Source: Gracilimonas sp. (GTDB taxonomy: Bacteria; Bacteroidota; Rhodothermia; Balneolales; Balneolaceae). Taken from it: 64,000 bases of DNA. Position 1 is the first letter of the stretch, and every line of letters starts with the position of its first letter. The position numbers and the translations under genes are program-made. The notes under the pieces were generated by a model that worked only from the letters and a program-made list of their open reading frames with translations, had not been told where the DNA came from and ran no database searches. The stretch lies in NCBI RefSeq assembly GCF_017641085.1, contig NZ_JAEPPI010000003.1, forward strand, positions 844,622 to 908,621. The letters are read 5' to 3'. Of the stretch, positions 53,783 to 63,486 are shown one piece after another.

Positions 53783-56683
53783 CTAATTGGTTATTGCGGA
53801 AAAGGCTGCATCTGCAACTTTAGCCCTGATTTCACTGATTCGCTTTCCATACGACCGGTACGGAAATGTTCGATTGGTTAACAGAATAACGGCCATATTC
53901 TTCTCTCTGTCAATCCAAAGGCTGGTGCCTGTAAAGCCTAAGTGACCAAAAGTATCCTCACCGGCAAGCATCCCCGCAGTTGAAAAACCGCCCGGACTTT
54001 TTCGGTCAAAACCTAAACCGCGACCACTGTGCTCCGATTGTTTGGAGGTAAACTCACGGATAGTTTCAGCTTTCAGATATCTTTTGCCGGAATAAACTCC
54101 TTCATTCAGCAGCATGGTGCTGTATTTGGCCATATCGATGGAAGATGAAAACAACCCGGCATGCCCGGCCACACCATCCATAAAGTAGGCGCGTTCGTCA
54201 TGCACCCGGCCTCGTACTTTTCCCCGGTCGAAAACGGTATCAATTTCAGTGGGGGATATTCTGGGTACCAGCCAGCGACTGGTTGAAGCCGGGTTAAAAA
54301 AGGTGCTGTACATATTCATAGGGAAGTAAAATTCATTTCTCATGAACCGGTCCAGCCGGCTGCCGCTCACTTCATGAACAATTTCACCCAGAAGAATCAT
54401 CCCTAAATCACTGTACACATAATCAGAGCCGGTTTCGTAAATCAAAGGCTCATTCTTAATTGCCTCCACAATTTGATTTCTTTCCGTAAGTGAATCCACA
54501 TACACGCGGAAAGCCGGGAGTCCGCTTTGATGAAGCAGGAGGTCGCGGATGGTAATGTCTTTCTTCTTGTCTGTTTTGAATTTTTCAATGTAGTTGGCAA
54601 CAGGGTCATCGAGGGTAAGTTCACCTTCATCAACCAGTTTCATAATAGCGGTTGTGGTGGCCATTACTTTTGTGATGGATGCCAAATCAAATACATCCGT
54701 ATCTCTTACGGCCTCTGTTTTCTCGTAATCCTGGTACCCATATCCGCGGTTGTAAGCCAGTACGCCATCTTTTACGATACCGACTACTGCTCCAGGAAAA
54801 ACAGAATCCCGAATGGCTTCGCTAATAATTCGGTCCACTTCAAACAGCTTTTCATGATCCAGGTTTACTTCTTCCGGTTCCCCAAATCGCAGGGTGGTAT
54901 GCTCCATTTCCAGTCCGGCCCCTAACGGGTAAAGCCCGGGTATTTCGATGGGGAGCCTGGCACTGATTTTACTGGCTCCAAACAGGGCAGGAACCACACC
55001 GTGAACCTGTTGGGATGAATGGTACCAGCCCAATACATGAGCATCGGTATCCTTTAAATCTGAAAGTACATACGGGTTCCCGAATGAAACCAGCACGGTG
55101 GGTTTCCGGCTCTTCACCAGGTTATTCAGGAAATACTGCTGCTCGGAATTCAGGTGAACGGTTTGTCCGTTCCGAAGGTGCAGAAATGAACCGATGATGA
55201 TCAGGTCCACCTCACCGGCTTTATTCAATATCCTTCTTTTATCCTGCTCACTCGTTCTTTCATCATAGATATGGAAAGTAACATCGGGGTGATAATCGCG
55301 GAGTTCTTTCACAAAGTCAGATCCCGTTCGGCCGGACCGGTCATCGGCAACCGAAACCACCATGATCTCCGGATATTCAGACGGGAGCAGAGGCAAGATA
55401 TTATTCTCATTTTTCAGCAGCGTGATAGACTCCCGGGCTATGCGGCGGGCTTCAGCTTCATGAAAAGCCGTGTTTATCTTGGTATCCAGCTCATTGATGT
55501 CTGCCTGGTTCTCCGAATCAAATAGTCCGTATTGCTGCTTCCAGAGCATCAGCTTGGCAAACGATTTGTTAATTCGCTCTTCGGTAATTTCCCCATCCTC
55601 AACGGCTTGCTGCACTTCGTTGATGGCAGTATAAACATCCGGGCTGATGAGCATAATGTCGGCACCGGCATTCAAAGCCTGTACTACAGCCCGCCCGGGT
55701 GAAAATTTGGAACTGATGCCTTTCATTTCCAGTCCATCGGTCACCACCATGCCGTCAAACTTAAGAGAATCCATGAGCAAACTTCCCAGGATTACCGAAT
55801 CGAGAGTGGCAGGGAGGAATTCAGTTGGGTTCATGTTCGGAAAGGCGATATGAGCACTCATCACGCTTCCGATACCACCATCAATAGCGGCGCGGAAGGG
55901 GATCAATTCCAGGGAATCAAGCCGGTTGTAGTCATAATTGACAACGGGAAGGTCGCTGTGCGAATCAACATCGGTATCTCCATGGCCGGGAAAATGTTTG
56001 GCGGTGGCAACCAAGCGCTCACTTTGCACGCCTTGCATAAACGCAGTACCGAATTCAGATACAATCTGAGGATCTCCTGAAAAAGAGCGCACATTGATGA
56101 CCGGGTTATCCGGATTGTTGTTTACATCCAGAACAGGAGCATAAATCTGGTGAACACCCAATGCCTTGGCTTCAATAGCGGTTATCTTTCCCATCATAAA
56201 GGCATTGCGCTTGTCGCCGGTGGCAGCAACGCCCATGGCAGGGGTGAACCGGGTTGTACCCGACACCCGCATCGCGGCTCCGAATTCCATGTCTTGCGAT
56301 ACCCAAAGGGGGAATTTGGCCATCCGCTGTAATTTATTGGTCATGATGGCCTGCCCGTAAATATCCCCACGCATAAAAATGATGCCACCCACATGATGTT
56401 TTTGCACCATCTCTTCCAGCAGTTTGTAATTACGGTCTTCCCGGTTGGTGAACTCGCCTTCGGCCGGAATAAAAAAGAGCTGCCCGATTTTTTCTTTCAA
56501 AGTGGTATGTACAATCAGGGAGTCGAGATACTCTTCTGAAGATTTATCGATCGTTTTTTCGGGGAAGTTTTGAACGGTTTGCCCAAAAAGAAACTCGGAC
56601 AGACTTTGGGTATTCCCTGCTGTAGTATCTATCAGAAGAAAACCGATCACGATAAAAAAAGCCGTGGAAAATCTGCTTTTCAT
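53783..56683 (-). CDS. GH3 N-acetylglucosaminidase-like domain fused to a serine beta-lactamase domain
   Basis: The 966-residue protein has a signal peptide (residues 1-25). A GH3 domain (about 55-600) follows, with the NagZ motif KHFPGHGDTDVDSHSDLP at 229-246 and nucleophile D316 in VVTDGLEMKG. A C-terminal class C beta-lactamase-type domain (about 615-960) has SxxK (ASITKVMA). GH3 plus beta-lactamase fusions occur in Bacteroidota. It probably acts on muropeptides in the periplasm. It leads an operon with cdd and the kinase-like gene. Confidence 0.88.
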   Translation of the reverse strand: MKSRFSTAFFIVIGFLLIDTTAGNTQSLSEFLFGQTVQNFPEKTIDKSSEEYLDSLIVHTTLKEKIGQLFFIPAEGEFTNREDRNYKLLEEMVQKHHVGGIIFMRGDIYGQAIMTNKLQRMAKFPLWVSQDMEFGAAMRVSGTTRFTPAMGVAATGDKRNAFMMGKITAIEAKALGVHQIYAPVLDVNNNPDNPVINVRSFSGDPQIVSEFGTAFMQGVQSERLVATAKHFPGHGDTDVDSHSDLPVVNYDYNRLDSLELIPFRAAIDGGIGSVMSAHIAFPNMNPTEFLPATLDSVILGSLLMDSLKFDGMVVTDGLEMKGISSKFSPGRAVVQALNAGADIMLISPDVYTAINEVQQAVEDGEITEERINKSFAKLMLWKQQYGLFDSENQADINELDTKINTAFHEAEARRIARESITLLKNENNILPLLPSEYPEIMVVSVADDRSGRTGSDFVKELRDYHPDVTFHIYDERTSEQDKRRILNKAGEVDLIIIGSFLHLRNGQTVHLNSEQQYFLNNLVKSRKPTVLVSFGNPYVLSDLKDTDAHVLGWYHSSQQVHGVVPALFGASKISARLPIEIPGLYPLGAGLEMEHTTLRFGEPEEVNLDHEKLFEVDRIISEAIRDSVFPGAVVGIVKDGVLAYNRGYGYQDYEKTEAVRDTDVFDLASITKVMATTTAIMKLVDEGELTLDDPVANYIEKFKTDKKKDITIRDLLLHQSGLPAFRVYVDSLTERNQIVEAIKNEPLIYETGSDYVYSDLGMILLGEIVHEVSGSRLDRFMRNEFYFPMNMYSTFFNPASTSRWLVPRISPTEIDTVFDRGKVRGRVHDERAYFMDGVAGHAGLFSSSIDMAKYSTMLLNEGVYSGKRYLKAETIREFTSKQSEHSGRGLGFDRKSPGGFSTAGMLAGEDTFGHLGFTGTSLWIDREKNMAVILLTNRTFPYRSYGKRISEIRAKVADAAFSAITN

Positions 56684-56911
56684 AAAAGAAGTGTAGATGA
56701 TTTTTGACCTAATTACGCTCTAAATGTACGTGTTAGTAACAGACTACGCCAACGCTTTATTTTTTAGCTTTTCTGGGAAAAACTTCGCGAAGACTGTGCT
56801 GTTACCACTTCTAAACTGAATTTCGGTTCACTTAAATTCCACGGGAATAAATTTTCTTTATGAATACACATTTTCACTTTATTTACAGCTTGAAAATGCT
56901 CATCATTGACT

Positions 56912-58939
56912 ATGATAAGTGACGAGAAAAAAGAAGAAGTACGGGCAGCCGCAGATATCGTGGAGGTGGTTTCAGACTACGTAAAGCTGAAGCGGTCGGG
57001 CAGTGGATTTGTGGGGCTCTGTCCTTATCATGATGAAAAAACACCTTCCTTTAACGTTACTCCCCGTCTTGAGATTTTTAAATGCTTTGGTTGTGGTGAA
57101 TCAGGGGATGTATTTAAGTTTGTGATGGATCAGGAAGGGGTGGGCTTCAATGAGGCCGTTCGTCAACTCGCCGAGCGGTACGGAGTCTTCATCCCGGAAG
57201 AGGATAATGAAGAGCCGAGCGAGAATACCCAGCTTCGGGAAGGTATTTACCATGCACTCAAATTCGCGGGTGTATTTTATTACCGAAACCTGATTGAAAA
57301 CCCGGAAGCTGAAAAGGCTATCAAGTACCTCGAGAACCGGGGATATAACCGGGAAGTGTATAAAAAGTTCGGACTGGGTTTTTCTCCATCGGGAGGAGAG
57401 GAGCTATGGAAGGCTGCAAAGAATGCCGGCATTGATGAAAATTACTTAGTTGAGGCAGACCTTATCAAGCCAAGTAACCGCGGCAGTGGCTTTTACGATA
57501 CTTTTCGGGGAAGACTGATGTTTCCCATTTTCAATCCTACCGGAAAAGTAATTGCCTTTGCGGGACGTGTTTTGGGTAATGAAAAGACGGCGAAATACAT
57601 CAACTCATCCCAAACCAAAGTCTATAACAAGAGCGAGGTTGTTTACGGAGTCAATTTTGCGAGGAATGAGATTCGAAAGAACAAGGAAGTGATTCTGGTG
57701 GAAGGCTACACGGATGTAATCACTCTTCATGAACAGGGCATCAAGAATGTGGTGGCCAGCAGTGGGACGTCGCTCACAGCCGGACAAATGAAGATTTTGC
57801 ATCGCTATGGTGAACGCATTGTCATGATCTATGACTCCGATGATGCGGGGCAAACGGCGATGAAGCGGGGTATCAATATCGCGCTGGCCGAGGGGATGGA
57901 AGTGCAACTGCTGGAGCTGCCTGAAGATCAGGACCCTGATTCTTTTGTGAAGCAGTTCGGCAAGGAATCATTTGAAGAACTGAAGAAAGAGGAAGCCGGC
58001 GATTTTGTGGATTTTCTGCTACTGAAGGCCGGTGAAGAAGGCCGGCTCGAAAAGCCTACTGAAATACCCAAGGTGATCACCGAGATCCTGGAGTCGATTG
58101 CCAACATCAAAGACTCCATTCAGCGACAGGTTTATGTACAGTACCTGCATCAGAAGATGCAAAAGTTCCAGAAGGTGAAGGAAAGCGATTTATATGAGCA
58201 GCTGGAGCGGGTTATGAACGACAGGCGCTGGGAAGAAAAACGCTCGCAGCGAAGGGAAGAAGCCCGGCAGCGTTTTCAGGAGGATCGTGCAACCCAGGAT
58301 CCGGGAATGGAAGGTGGGCCAATGGATGAACCTCCGCATCCATCCGGCGCAGCAGTTTCGGAAAGGCCTCAACCTCGCTCCAGGAAAAAACCTCACTTTG
58401 AGAAAGAGCTCATTCGTCTGATGATTACCTATGGTCGCAGTATGGTGGAATACATTTGTTCGTTCACCAATTCCAAACTCTTTGAGGATGATGAACTGCG
58501 GATGTTTTATGAGGATATCATCGAGCGATATAAAGAGGAAAAAGAGATTTCTGTGAATGTGTATTCCGGCATGGACGACCCTTTTCCGCGTTTGGTTGGA
58601 GATGTTCTATTGGAGCAGCACACGGCCAGTGATCGCCACGAGGAAAAAGTGGGACTGAAGTATGAAAAGGATAAGAATCCTTATAAAACGGCTAAAAGCT
58701 CTATCAGAGCGTCACAGATAAACTTTTACCGGCATAAACAAAATGAGCTGGCTGATAAAATTGCAGCCGCTAAGGGCGAGGAAAAGCTGGAACTGATGGA
58801 GCGTCAGAAAGATATTAAATCAAAACTTACCCGCCGGGAAACAACCGATCCTGATGACTTATACCCCGATCCGGATTCTGATATAGACCACCAGGTTAAC
58901 GACAAGGTGTTTCAGTACAAGATGAAGGGGGAGGAGTGA
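56912..58939 (+). CDS. dnaG: DNA primase
   Basis: The start is ATG 56912, giving 675 residues; a TTG two codons upstream is unlikely. The N-terminal zinc site is C37-x2-H40 and C58-x2-C61. The TOPRIM catalytic domain includes VEGYTDVITLHEQG and VMIYDSDDAGQTAMKRG. A charged linker (RRWEEKRSQRREEARQRF) leads to the C-terminal DnaB-binding region. It makes RNA primers for replication. Full length. Confidence 0.96.
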   Translation: MISDEKKEEVRAAADIVEVVSDYVKLKRSGSGFVGLCPYHDEKTPSFNVTPRLEIFKCFGCGESGDVFKFVMDQEGVGFNEAVRQLAERYGVFIPEEDNEEPSENTQLREGIYHALKFAGVFYYRNLIENPEAEKAIKYLENRGYNREVYKKFGLGFSPSGGEELWKAAKNAGIDENYLVEADLIKPSNRGSGFYDTFRGRLMFPIFNPTGKVIAFAGRVLGNEKTAKYINSSQTKVYNKSEVVYGVNFARNEIRKNKEVILVEGYTDVITLHEQGIKNVVASSGTSLTAGQMKILHRYGERIVMIYDSDDAGQTAMKRGINIALAEGMEVQLLELPEDQDPDSFVKQFGKESFEELKKEEAGDFVDFLLLKAGEEGRLEKPTEIPKVITEILESIANIKDSIQRQVYVQYLHQKMQKFQKVKESDLYEQLERVMNDRRWEEKRSQRREEARQRFQEDRATQDPGMEGGPMDEPPHPSGAAVSERPQPRSRKKPHFEKELIRLMITYGRSMVEYICSFTNSKLFEDDELRMFYEDIIERYKEEKEISVNVYSGMDDPFPRLVGDVLLEQHTASDRHEEKVGLKYEKDKNPYKTAKSSIRASQINFYRHKQNELADKIAAAKGEEKLELMERQKDIKSKLTRRETTDPDDLYPDPDSDIDHQVNDKVFQYKMKGEE

Positions 58940-59079
58940 TTGGGTGATTGGGTGATAGGGTGAATAAGTGATTGGGTGATTGGGTGATTGGGTGATTGGG
59001 TGGGTTGGCCATTATTTTTTTGACTTTACCTCGATTAACTGAATCAGCCACATCACCTCATCACTTTATCACCCTATCA
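58937..59079. repeat. GATTGGGT tandem repeat with inverted partner
   Basis: From 58937 to about 59003 run imperfect copies of the 8-base unit GATTGGGT, starting in the dnaG stop codon. Bases 58953-58979 and 59053-59079 are inverted complements with 23 of 27 matches, so the RNA could fold into a long stem ending dnaG transcription and that of the convergent gene. Confidence 0.75.
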
Positions 59080-59086
59080 CTCTTCA

Positions 59087-59494
59087 CTAACCCAACTCAC
59101 AATTTAGCATCCAGCGGATTCCGAATTTGTCTTTGAGCATACCATAGCGGGCGCCCCAAAAGGTTGTTTCCAACGGCATAGTCACTTCACCACCTTCTGA
59201 AAGCAGTTCAAACAGCCTATCCTGCTCTTCTTCAGAATCTATATTTATGTTCAGCTGCACGTTATCACCTTCTGTTATATCCTTATGAGGTGCGCCGTCC
59301 GAAAACATCATATGGATACCGTCCGCTTTCAGTTCGCCGTGCATGATCTTTTGTTTGTGCTCGTCATCCACCGGCATTTCAGTATCTCCAAAGCGCTGCA
59401 AAGCGGTGATCTCACCATCCAGGCACTCTTTGTAGTAATTCATGGCCTCTTCGCAGTTTCCCCGAAAAAATAAATATGGAACAAGCGTTTTCAT
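59087..59494 (-). CDS. VOC/PhnB-like protein
   Basis: The 135-residue protein matches the PhnB group of the vicinal oxygen chelate fold: LVPYLFFRGNCEEAMNYYKECLDGEI at the start and FWGARYGMLKDKFGIRWMLN at the end. Such proteins can be glyoxalase-like, but PhnB members often lack a known reaction. It follows the DUF4159 gene by 12 bases, so the two are co-transcribed. Confidence 0.9.
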   Translation of the reverse strand: MKTLVPYLFFRGNCEEAMNYYKECLDGEITALQRFGDTEMPVDDEHKQKIMHGELKADGIHMMFSDGAPHKDITEGDNVQLNINIDSEEEQDRLFELLSEGGEVTMPLETTFWGARYGMLKDKFGIRWMLNCELG

Positions 59495-59506
59495 GATAGA
59501 AGTATG

Positions 59507-60181
59507 TTAGTTAGATGTTAGGGCATATACTAAAATATTTGTGCCCATTTGCAAAGCTTTTTGTCGGAGTGATTGCGGGGTATTGTGTACATCAGCATCC
59601 GCCCAGCCATCACTGAGATTAGATTCATAACTGAAAAACACCACAAGCCGCCCTTCATGAAATATCCCAAATCCCTGTGGCGGTTTACCATCGTGTTCGT
59701 GGATTTTGGGCAGTCCATTCTCAAAAGTATAAATCTGATCGTAGATAGGATGATTGAAGGGAATCTCGATAAACTCTTCATCCGGAAAGACTTCTTTCAT
59801 GGCCGGACGGATGTACTCATCCAGTCCGTAATCGTCATCTATGTACAAAAAACCACCATTCTGCAGGTACTCGCGCACGTTTCGGGCTTCCGTTGAAGTG
59901 AGAGCAATGTTTCCGTGGCCGGTCAGGAAAACAAAAGGGTAGGAATGGAGGTCGGCGCTTCCGAGAGATACATCCGTGTAGGAATCTGCTATCTGGATTG
60001 GGACATTACTCTTGGTGAAGGAGATAAGATTCTCCAAAGCAGAAGGGTCATTATACCAGTCTCCGCCTCCGCGATATTTAGCCCGGGCAATTTCGAACTC
60101 CCCGGAGCTTTGGGCATAGATAACGGGATTTCCTGTAAAAGCCAGGAACGGTAATAAAACATAGAGAAAGGTTAAGCGCAT
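59507..60181 (-). CDS. DUF4159 family exported protein
   Basis: The 224-residue protein has a signal peptide (to IYAQ) and the DUF4159 body, including KYRGGGDWYNDPSALENLI, FLTGHGNIALTSTEARNVREYL and GGFLYIDDDYGLDEYIRPAM. The fold resembles a class I glutamine amidotransferase-like domain without its cysteine. It is probably periplasmic; in other Bacteroidota-like genomes it occurs near aerotolerance-type genes, but none is seen here. Confidence 0.88.
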   Translation of the reverse strand: MRLTFLYVLLPFLAFTGNPVIYAQSSGEFEIARAKYRGGGDWYNDPSALENLISFTKSNVPIQIADSYTDVSLGSADLHSYPFVFLTGHGNIALTSTEARNVREYLQNGGFLYIDDDYGLDEYIRPAMKEVFPDEEFIEIPFNHPIYDQIYTFENGLPKIHEHDGKPPQGFGIFHEGRLVVFFSYESNLSDGWADADVHNTPQSLRQKALQMGTNILVYALTSN

Positions 60182-60305
60182 AAACTGATCTGTAACGAAT
60201 TGAATTTTAGAGCGCAGTGAACTGAATAAAATATAGCATATTGATATTCATTATCACAGAGTCGATCACATCTAAGATAATACCGTGCAGGTATGCTTTT
60301 TATTG

Positions 60306-61214
60306 TTACAGATTGGGATTTCGCTCCACATTCGTGGTTACCGTATCTGAAGCAAGGGAACCGAACACGCCAATACCACCATCTACATGATAAATGACAT
60401 TTTGGATTTCACCGGGAGAAAGGGTGGAACCGCCCAGCTGTACTTGTTGGGATCGCACGAAGTCATATACGTTATCGTCTAAGGTGTTAGCCACAATATC
60501 ATTCACCCCATAAAATGCGATACCGATCCAGGGATACTTAACTGTAACCGAGCCATCCGGGTTGACCTCAAAATTACCCTCGTTGATGATGCCGGAACTG
60601 TTATTAGACAGCAGCGTTAGGTCTTCTTCAGGGTCATCACTGTCCCGAAACACGTCTGCATAAAAGGGAGTGAGGTCTTCAGCATCAGGTTCAAAGCTGA
60701 TGGCATTAAATACAAAAATGTTCTGCCGGCCGGGATATGAGCTTTCACTCAGTGTAATTTCAAGCTGTTTGGTAGATTGATAGACCACAGACTCTGCAAC
60801 ACCACCTAAAATCTCAAAGCTTCCCGGAATGATGGTATGGGCAGTGATAACATCGTTGGAACCGGGGAAAGAAATGTGCAACTGATACGTTCGTTCCGGA
60901 ATGACCGCATGATTTTGGTCGGGTTGATAGATACCGGTTTCAGCATTTGAGTAGGTAAATGATTGCTCTACGGAGCTTTCGGGTCCGTTTGCCAGCAGGC
61001 GAACTTCTATAATTGCATCATTTACTGCGGCTTCCTCAAAATCGTATACTTCATCAGCCGGAATGGTGGTAGAAAGCCGAACCTGTGGTAACTGACGATT
61101 GGCAACCAGGTATGATTCAACCACATATAATTCCTCATAGTCATCTTGCGGATAGACATTACACGAAGTGATAAGAGCCGAAGCAAAAAATATTAATAGC
61201 GTTAGTTTCTTCAT
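60306..61214 (-). CDS. DUF4249 lipoprotein
   Basis: The start is ATG 61214, giving 302 residues; a longer open frame runs upstream but lies inside the receptor gene. A lipoprotein signal (LITSC) is followed by the DUF4249 body: YEELYVVESYLVANRQLPQV and an immunoglobulin-like beta region. DUF4249 proteins are partners of TonB receptors in this phylum. It starts four bases after the receptor stop, so they form an operon. Confidence 0.87.
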   Translation of the reverse strand: MKKLTLLIFFASALITSCNVYPQDDYEELYVVESYLVANRQLPQVRLSTTIPADEVYDFEEAAVNDAIIEVRLLANGPESSVEQSFTYSNAETGIYQPDQNHAVIPERTYQLHISFPGSNDVITAHTIIPGSFEILGGVAESVVYQSTKQLEITLSESSYPGRQNIFVFNAISFEPDAEDLTPFYADVFRDSDDPEEDLTLLSNNSSGIINEGNFEVNPDGSVTVKYPWIGIAFYGVNDIVANTLDDNVYDFVRSQQVQLGGSTLSPGEIQNVIYHVDGGIGVFGSLASDTVTTNVERNPNL

Positions 61215-61218
61215 GTTA

Positions 61219-63486
61219 CTAAAAGTTGACGGTGTAGGAAATTGAAGGCAGAATGGGCAGCAGGTAAACAGGATTACGCTCCACCGGGTTTTCATCAAAG
61301 TCGAAGCTGTAGAACCATACATTACGGCGGGAATACACGTTGATGAGTTGCAGCTGTAGCTCTGAATCGCCCAGGTCAAAGAACTTGCCTTTTCGTGAGA
61401 ACGATACATCCATTCGGTGATAACTTGGGAGCCTGGAGGCATTAACCCGCCCAACGGTAAAGGTGTTACGGTCGTCAAAGGTCCATGGTAAGTCGAGCTG
61501 TACATATCGGCCCAGTACCTTGGTGTAAGATTGCCCGGTGGCAAAGTTAAATGAAGCGGTAACTTTCCAGCGTTCATTGAACTGATAATTTCCAACGAGG
61601 TTGATATCATGCCGGCGATCGTATTTTGGAGGGTAGAAACGAGCGGTTTGCCCCTGTTCGGTAATCTCAGAATTGTAACCCGGGTATCGCCTCCAGGTGT
61701 AGCCCAGTGTATAACCGATAAACCCGGTGAAATCCCCGGCTCTTTTTTCAAAAAACACTTCTACTCCGTATGCACTTCCGTCTCCCACACGAAATAAATC
61801 TTCATATAAAAGTCCGGCAACGTCGGGAAGAAAGGGATCAAGCTCGAACAGGTCTTCCATGGTTCGGTAATAGACTTCAACATCAAGTCCATACCCTTCA
61901 AAAGGAATGGTTTTAGCTCCGAGTACGAACTGATCTCCGTAAGCAGGGGAGACGCCTTCGGCGGAAGTCAGCCACACATCAAAGCCGGAAAAGGCTTCGT
62001 TGGTTACAAGGGTGAGGAACTGATTGTACCGACCATAGGCAGCCTGAAGGCGTACCCGGCTTCCGGGCCTGTATTCCATGGAGAAACGGGGTTCAATACG
62101 CACGTAATCTCCATCTGAAAAATAGTTCATACGTACCCCCGGGGTGAAAATCCATTGGTCGTTGGGTCGCCATTCATCCTGTATATAAAAAGACGCATAT
62201 TGATTCTGAATGCGGCTCCCAAAGGTGTCCTGGCCATCAAAAGTATCCTGCAGTTTGAAGGTGAAGATTCCGGACCAAATCCCGGTTTCGATAGTGTGGT
62301 TGTTGCCGGGCAAATATTCAAGATCGGCTTTCAGGGAAAAATCATAGATGTTATTGGAGCGGGTGAACTTTGTCCCGGCAAAATCAAACCCCGGGAAATT
62401 GAAGTACCGGGAGCCGGTAAGAACAAAGTTAGAGAACAGTTTTTCTGAGAAGATGTGTGTCCAATTGCCGCTTAATGTCTGATTTCCATAATTCAGGTCA
62501 AACTCAGCATCTTCCGCAAAAGGGAAAGTTACCTGATCCTGTCCGGCATAAAAGGCGAGGGATAATTTATCGTTTTGGGTGGCATCGAAATTCACTTTTC
62601 CGTTAAAATCGTAGAAATAGAATTGACTGGGTACGTTATCCGTAGTTTGGCGAAGACCGGCCAGCAGGGGCTCAAGGGTAGAGCGCCGTGCTGAAAACAT
62701 CCAGGACCCTTTGCTGTACGGCCCTTCAATCGAAGCCCGGGAAGCCAGTAATCCAACGGTTGCGGTACCGTCCATTTCATTCCGGTTTCCGTCTTTGTTG
62801 TAGATTGTCAGGACCGAACCCAATCGGCCGCCATATTCAGCCGGGTATCCGCCTTTATATAATCGCACGTCTTTAATGGCATCGGGATTGAAGGTAGAGA
62901 AGAAGCCAAAAAAGTGACTGGGGTTGTACACAGTGGTCCGGTCTAAAAGGATCAGGGTTTGATCCGGACTTCCCCCACGGATATATAAACCGCTTGAAAA
63001 ATCTGAGGCGGCTTTAACGCCGGGCAGCAGCTGGATGGAGCGAAATACGTCGGCTTCGAAAACAGACGGAAGCTCCTGAATCAGCTGGGCATCAACCTGC
63101 ACAGTTCCGATGTTCTTCTGTTCTTCTTCCTCCCGGCTGGAGCGTACCACTATTTCATCCAGTTCCACACTTTCGGGAACCAGCTCAACATCCAATCTCA
63201 GGTTCTCCCCCGGTTCAAGCGTAATTTGTTGTCGATATGGTTTGTACCCTATGTAACTGCAAAAAAGGGTGTAGGTGCCAGGCTGAATATTGGGCAGCGA
63301 ATAATACCCTAATGTATTGGAAGCCGTACCTTTGTTGATTTCCTGGAAGCCTATATTTGCACTGATGAGCGTTTCCCCGGTTTCAGAATCAGTGATGTAT
63401 CCATTTAAAGAAGCGGCTTGCTGAGCGTTAACAGATGTAAATCCCCCGATGATAAAAATAAATGCCAGTAAGAGTGTGCGATACAT
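61219..63486 (-). CDS. TonB-dependent outer membrane receptor
   Basis: The 755-residue receptor has a signal peptide (to NAQQ) and a carboxypeptidase-regulatory-like domain (about 25-105; LNGYITDSETGETLISANIG). A plug follows (QLIQELPSVFEADVFRSIQLLPGV; YIRGGSPDQTLILLDRTTVYNPSHFFGF), then a 22-strand barrel ending in SYTVNF. It takes up an unknown ligand using energy from TonB. The DUF4249 partner is downstream. Confidence 0.92.
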   Translation of the reverse strand: MYRTLLLAFIFIIGGFTSVNAQQAASLNGYITDSETGETLISANIGFQEINKGTASNTLGYYSLPNIQPGTYTLFCSYIGYKPYRQQITLEPGENLRLDVELVPESVELDEIVVRSSREEEEQKNIGTVQVDAQLIQELPSVFEADVFRSIQLLPGVKAASDFSSGLYIRGGSPDQTLILLDRTTVYNPSHFFGFFSTFNPDAIKDVRLYKGGYPAEYGGRLGSVLTIYNKDGNRNEMDGTATVGLLASRASIEGPYSKGSWMFSARRSTLEPLLAGLRQTTDNVPSQFYFYDFNGKVNFDATQNDKLSLAFYAGQDQVTFPFAEDAEFDLNYGNQTLSGNWTHIFSEKLFSNFVLTGSRYFNFPGFDFAGTKFTRSNNIYDFSLKADLEYLPGNNHTIETGIWSGIFTFKLQDTFDGQDTFGSRIQNQYASFYIQDEWRPNDQWIFTPGVRMNYFSDGDYVRIEPRFSMEYRPGSRVRLQAAYGRYNQFLTLVTNEAFSGFDVWLTSAEGVSPAYGDQFVLGAKTIPFEGYGLDVEVYYRTMEDLFELDPFLPDVAGLLYEDLFRVGDGSAYGVEVFFEKRAGDFTGFIGYTLGYTWRRYPGYNSEITEQGQTARFYPPKYDRRHDINLVGNYQFNERWKVTASFNFATGQSYTKVLGRYVQLDLPWTFDDRNTFTVGRVNASRLPSYHRMDVSFSRKGKFFDLGDSELQLQLINVYSRRNVWFYSFDFDENPVERNPVYLLPILPSISYTVNF

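Noticed and set aside
58937..59003. CRISPR array or coding repeat
   Set aside because: The unit is 8 bases without spacers and it follows the dnaG stop codon.
61215..61751. Open frame extending the DUF4249 gene upstream by about 179 codons
   Set aside because: It lies entirely inside the TonB receptor gene, and the DUF4249 lipoprotein signal starts at 61214.
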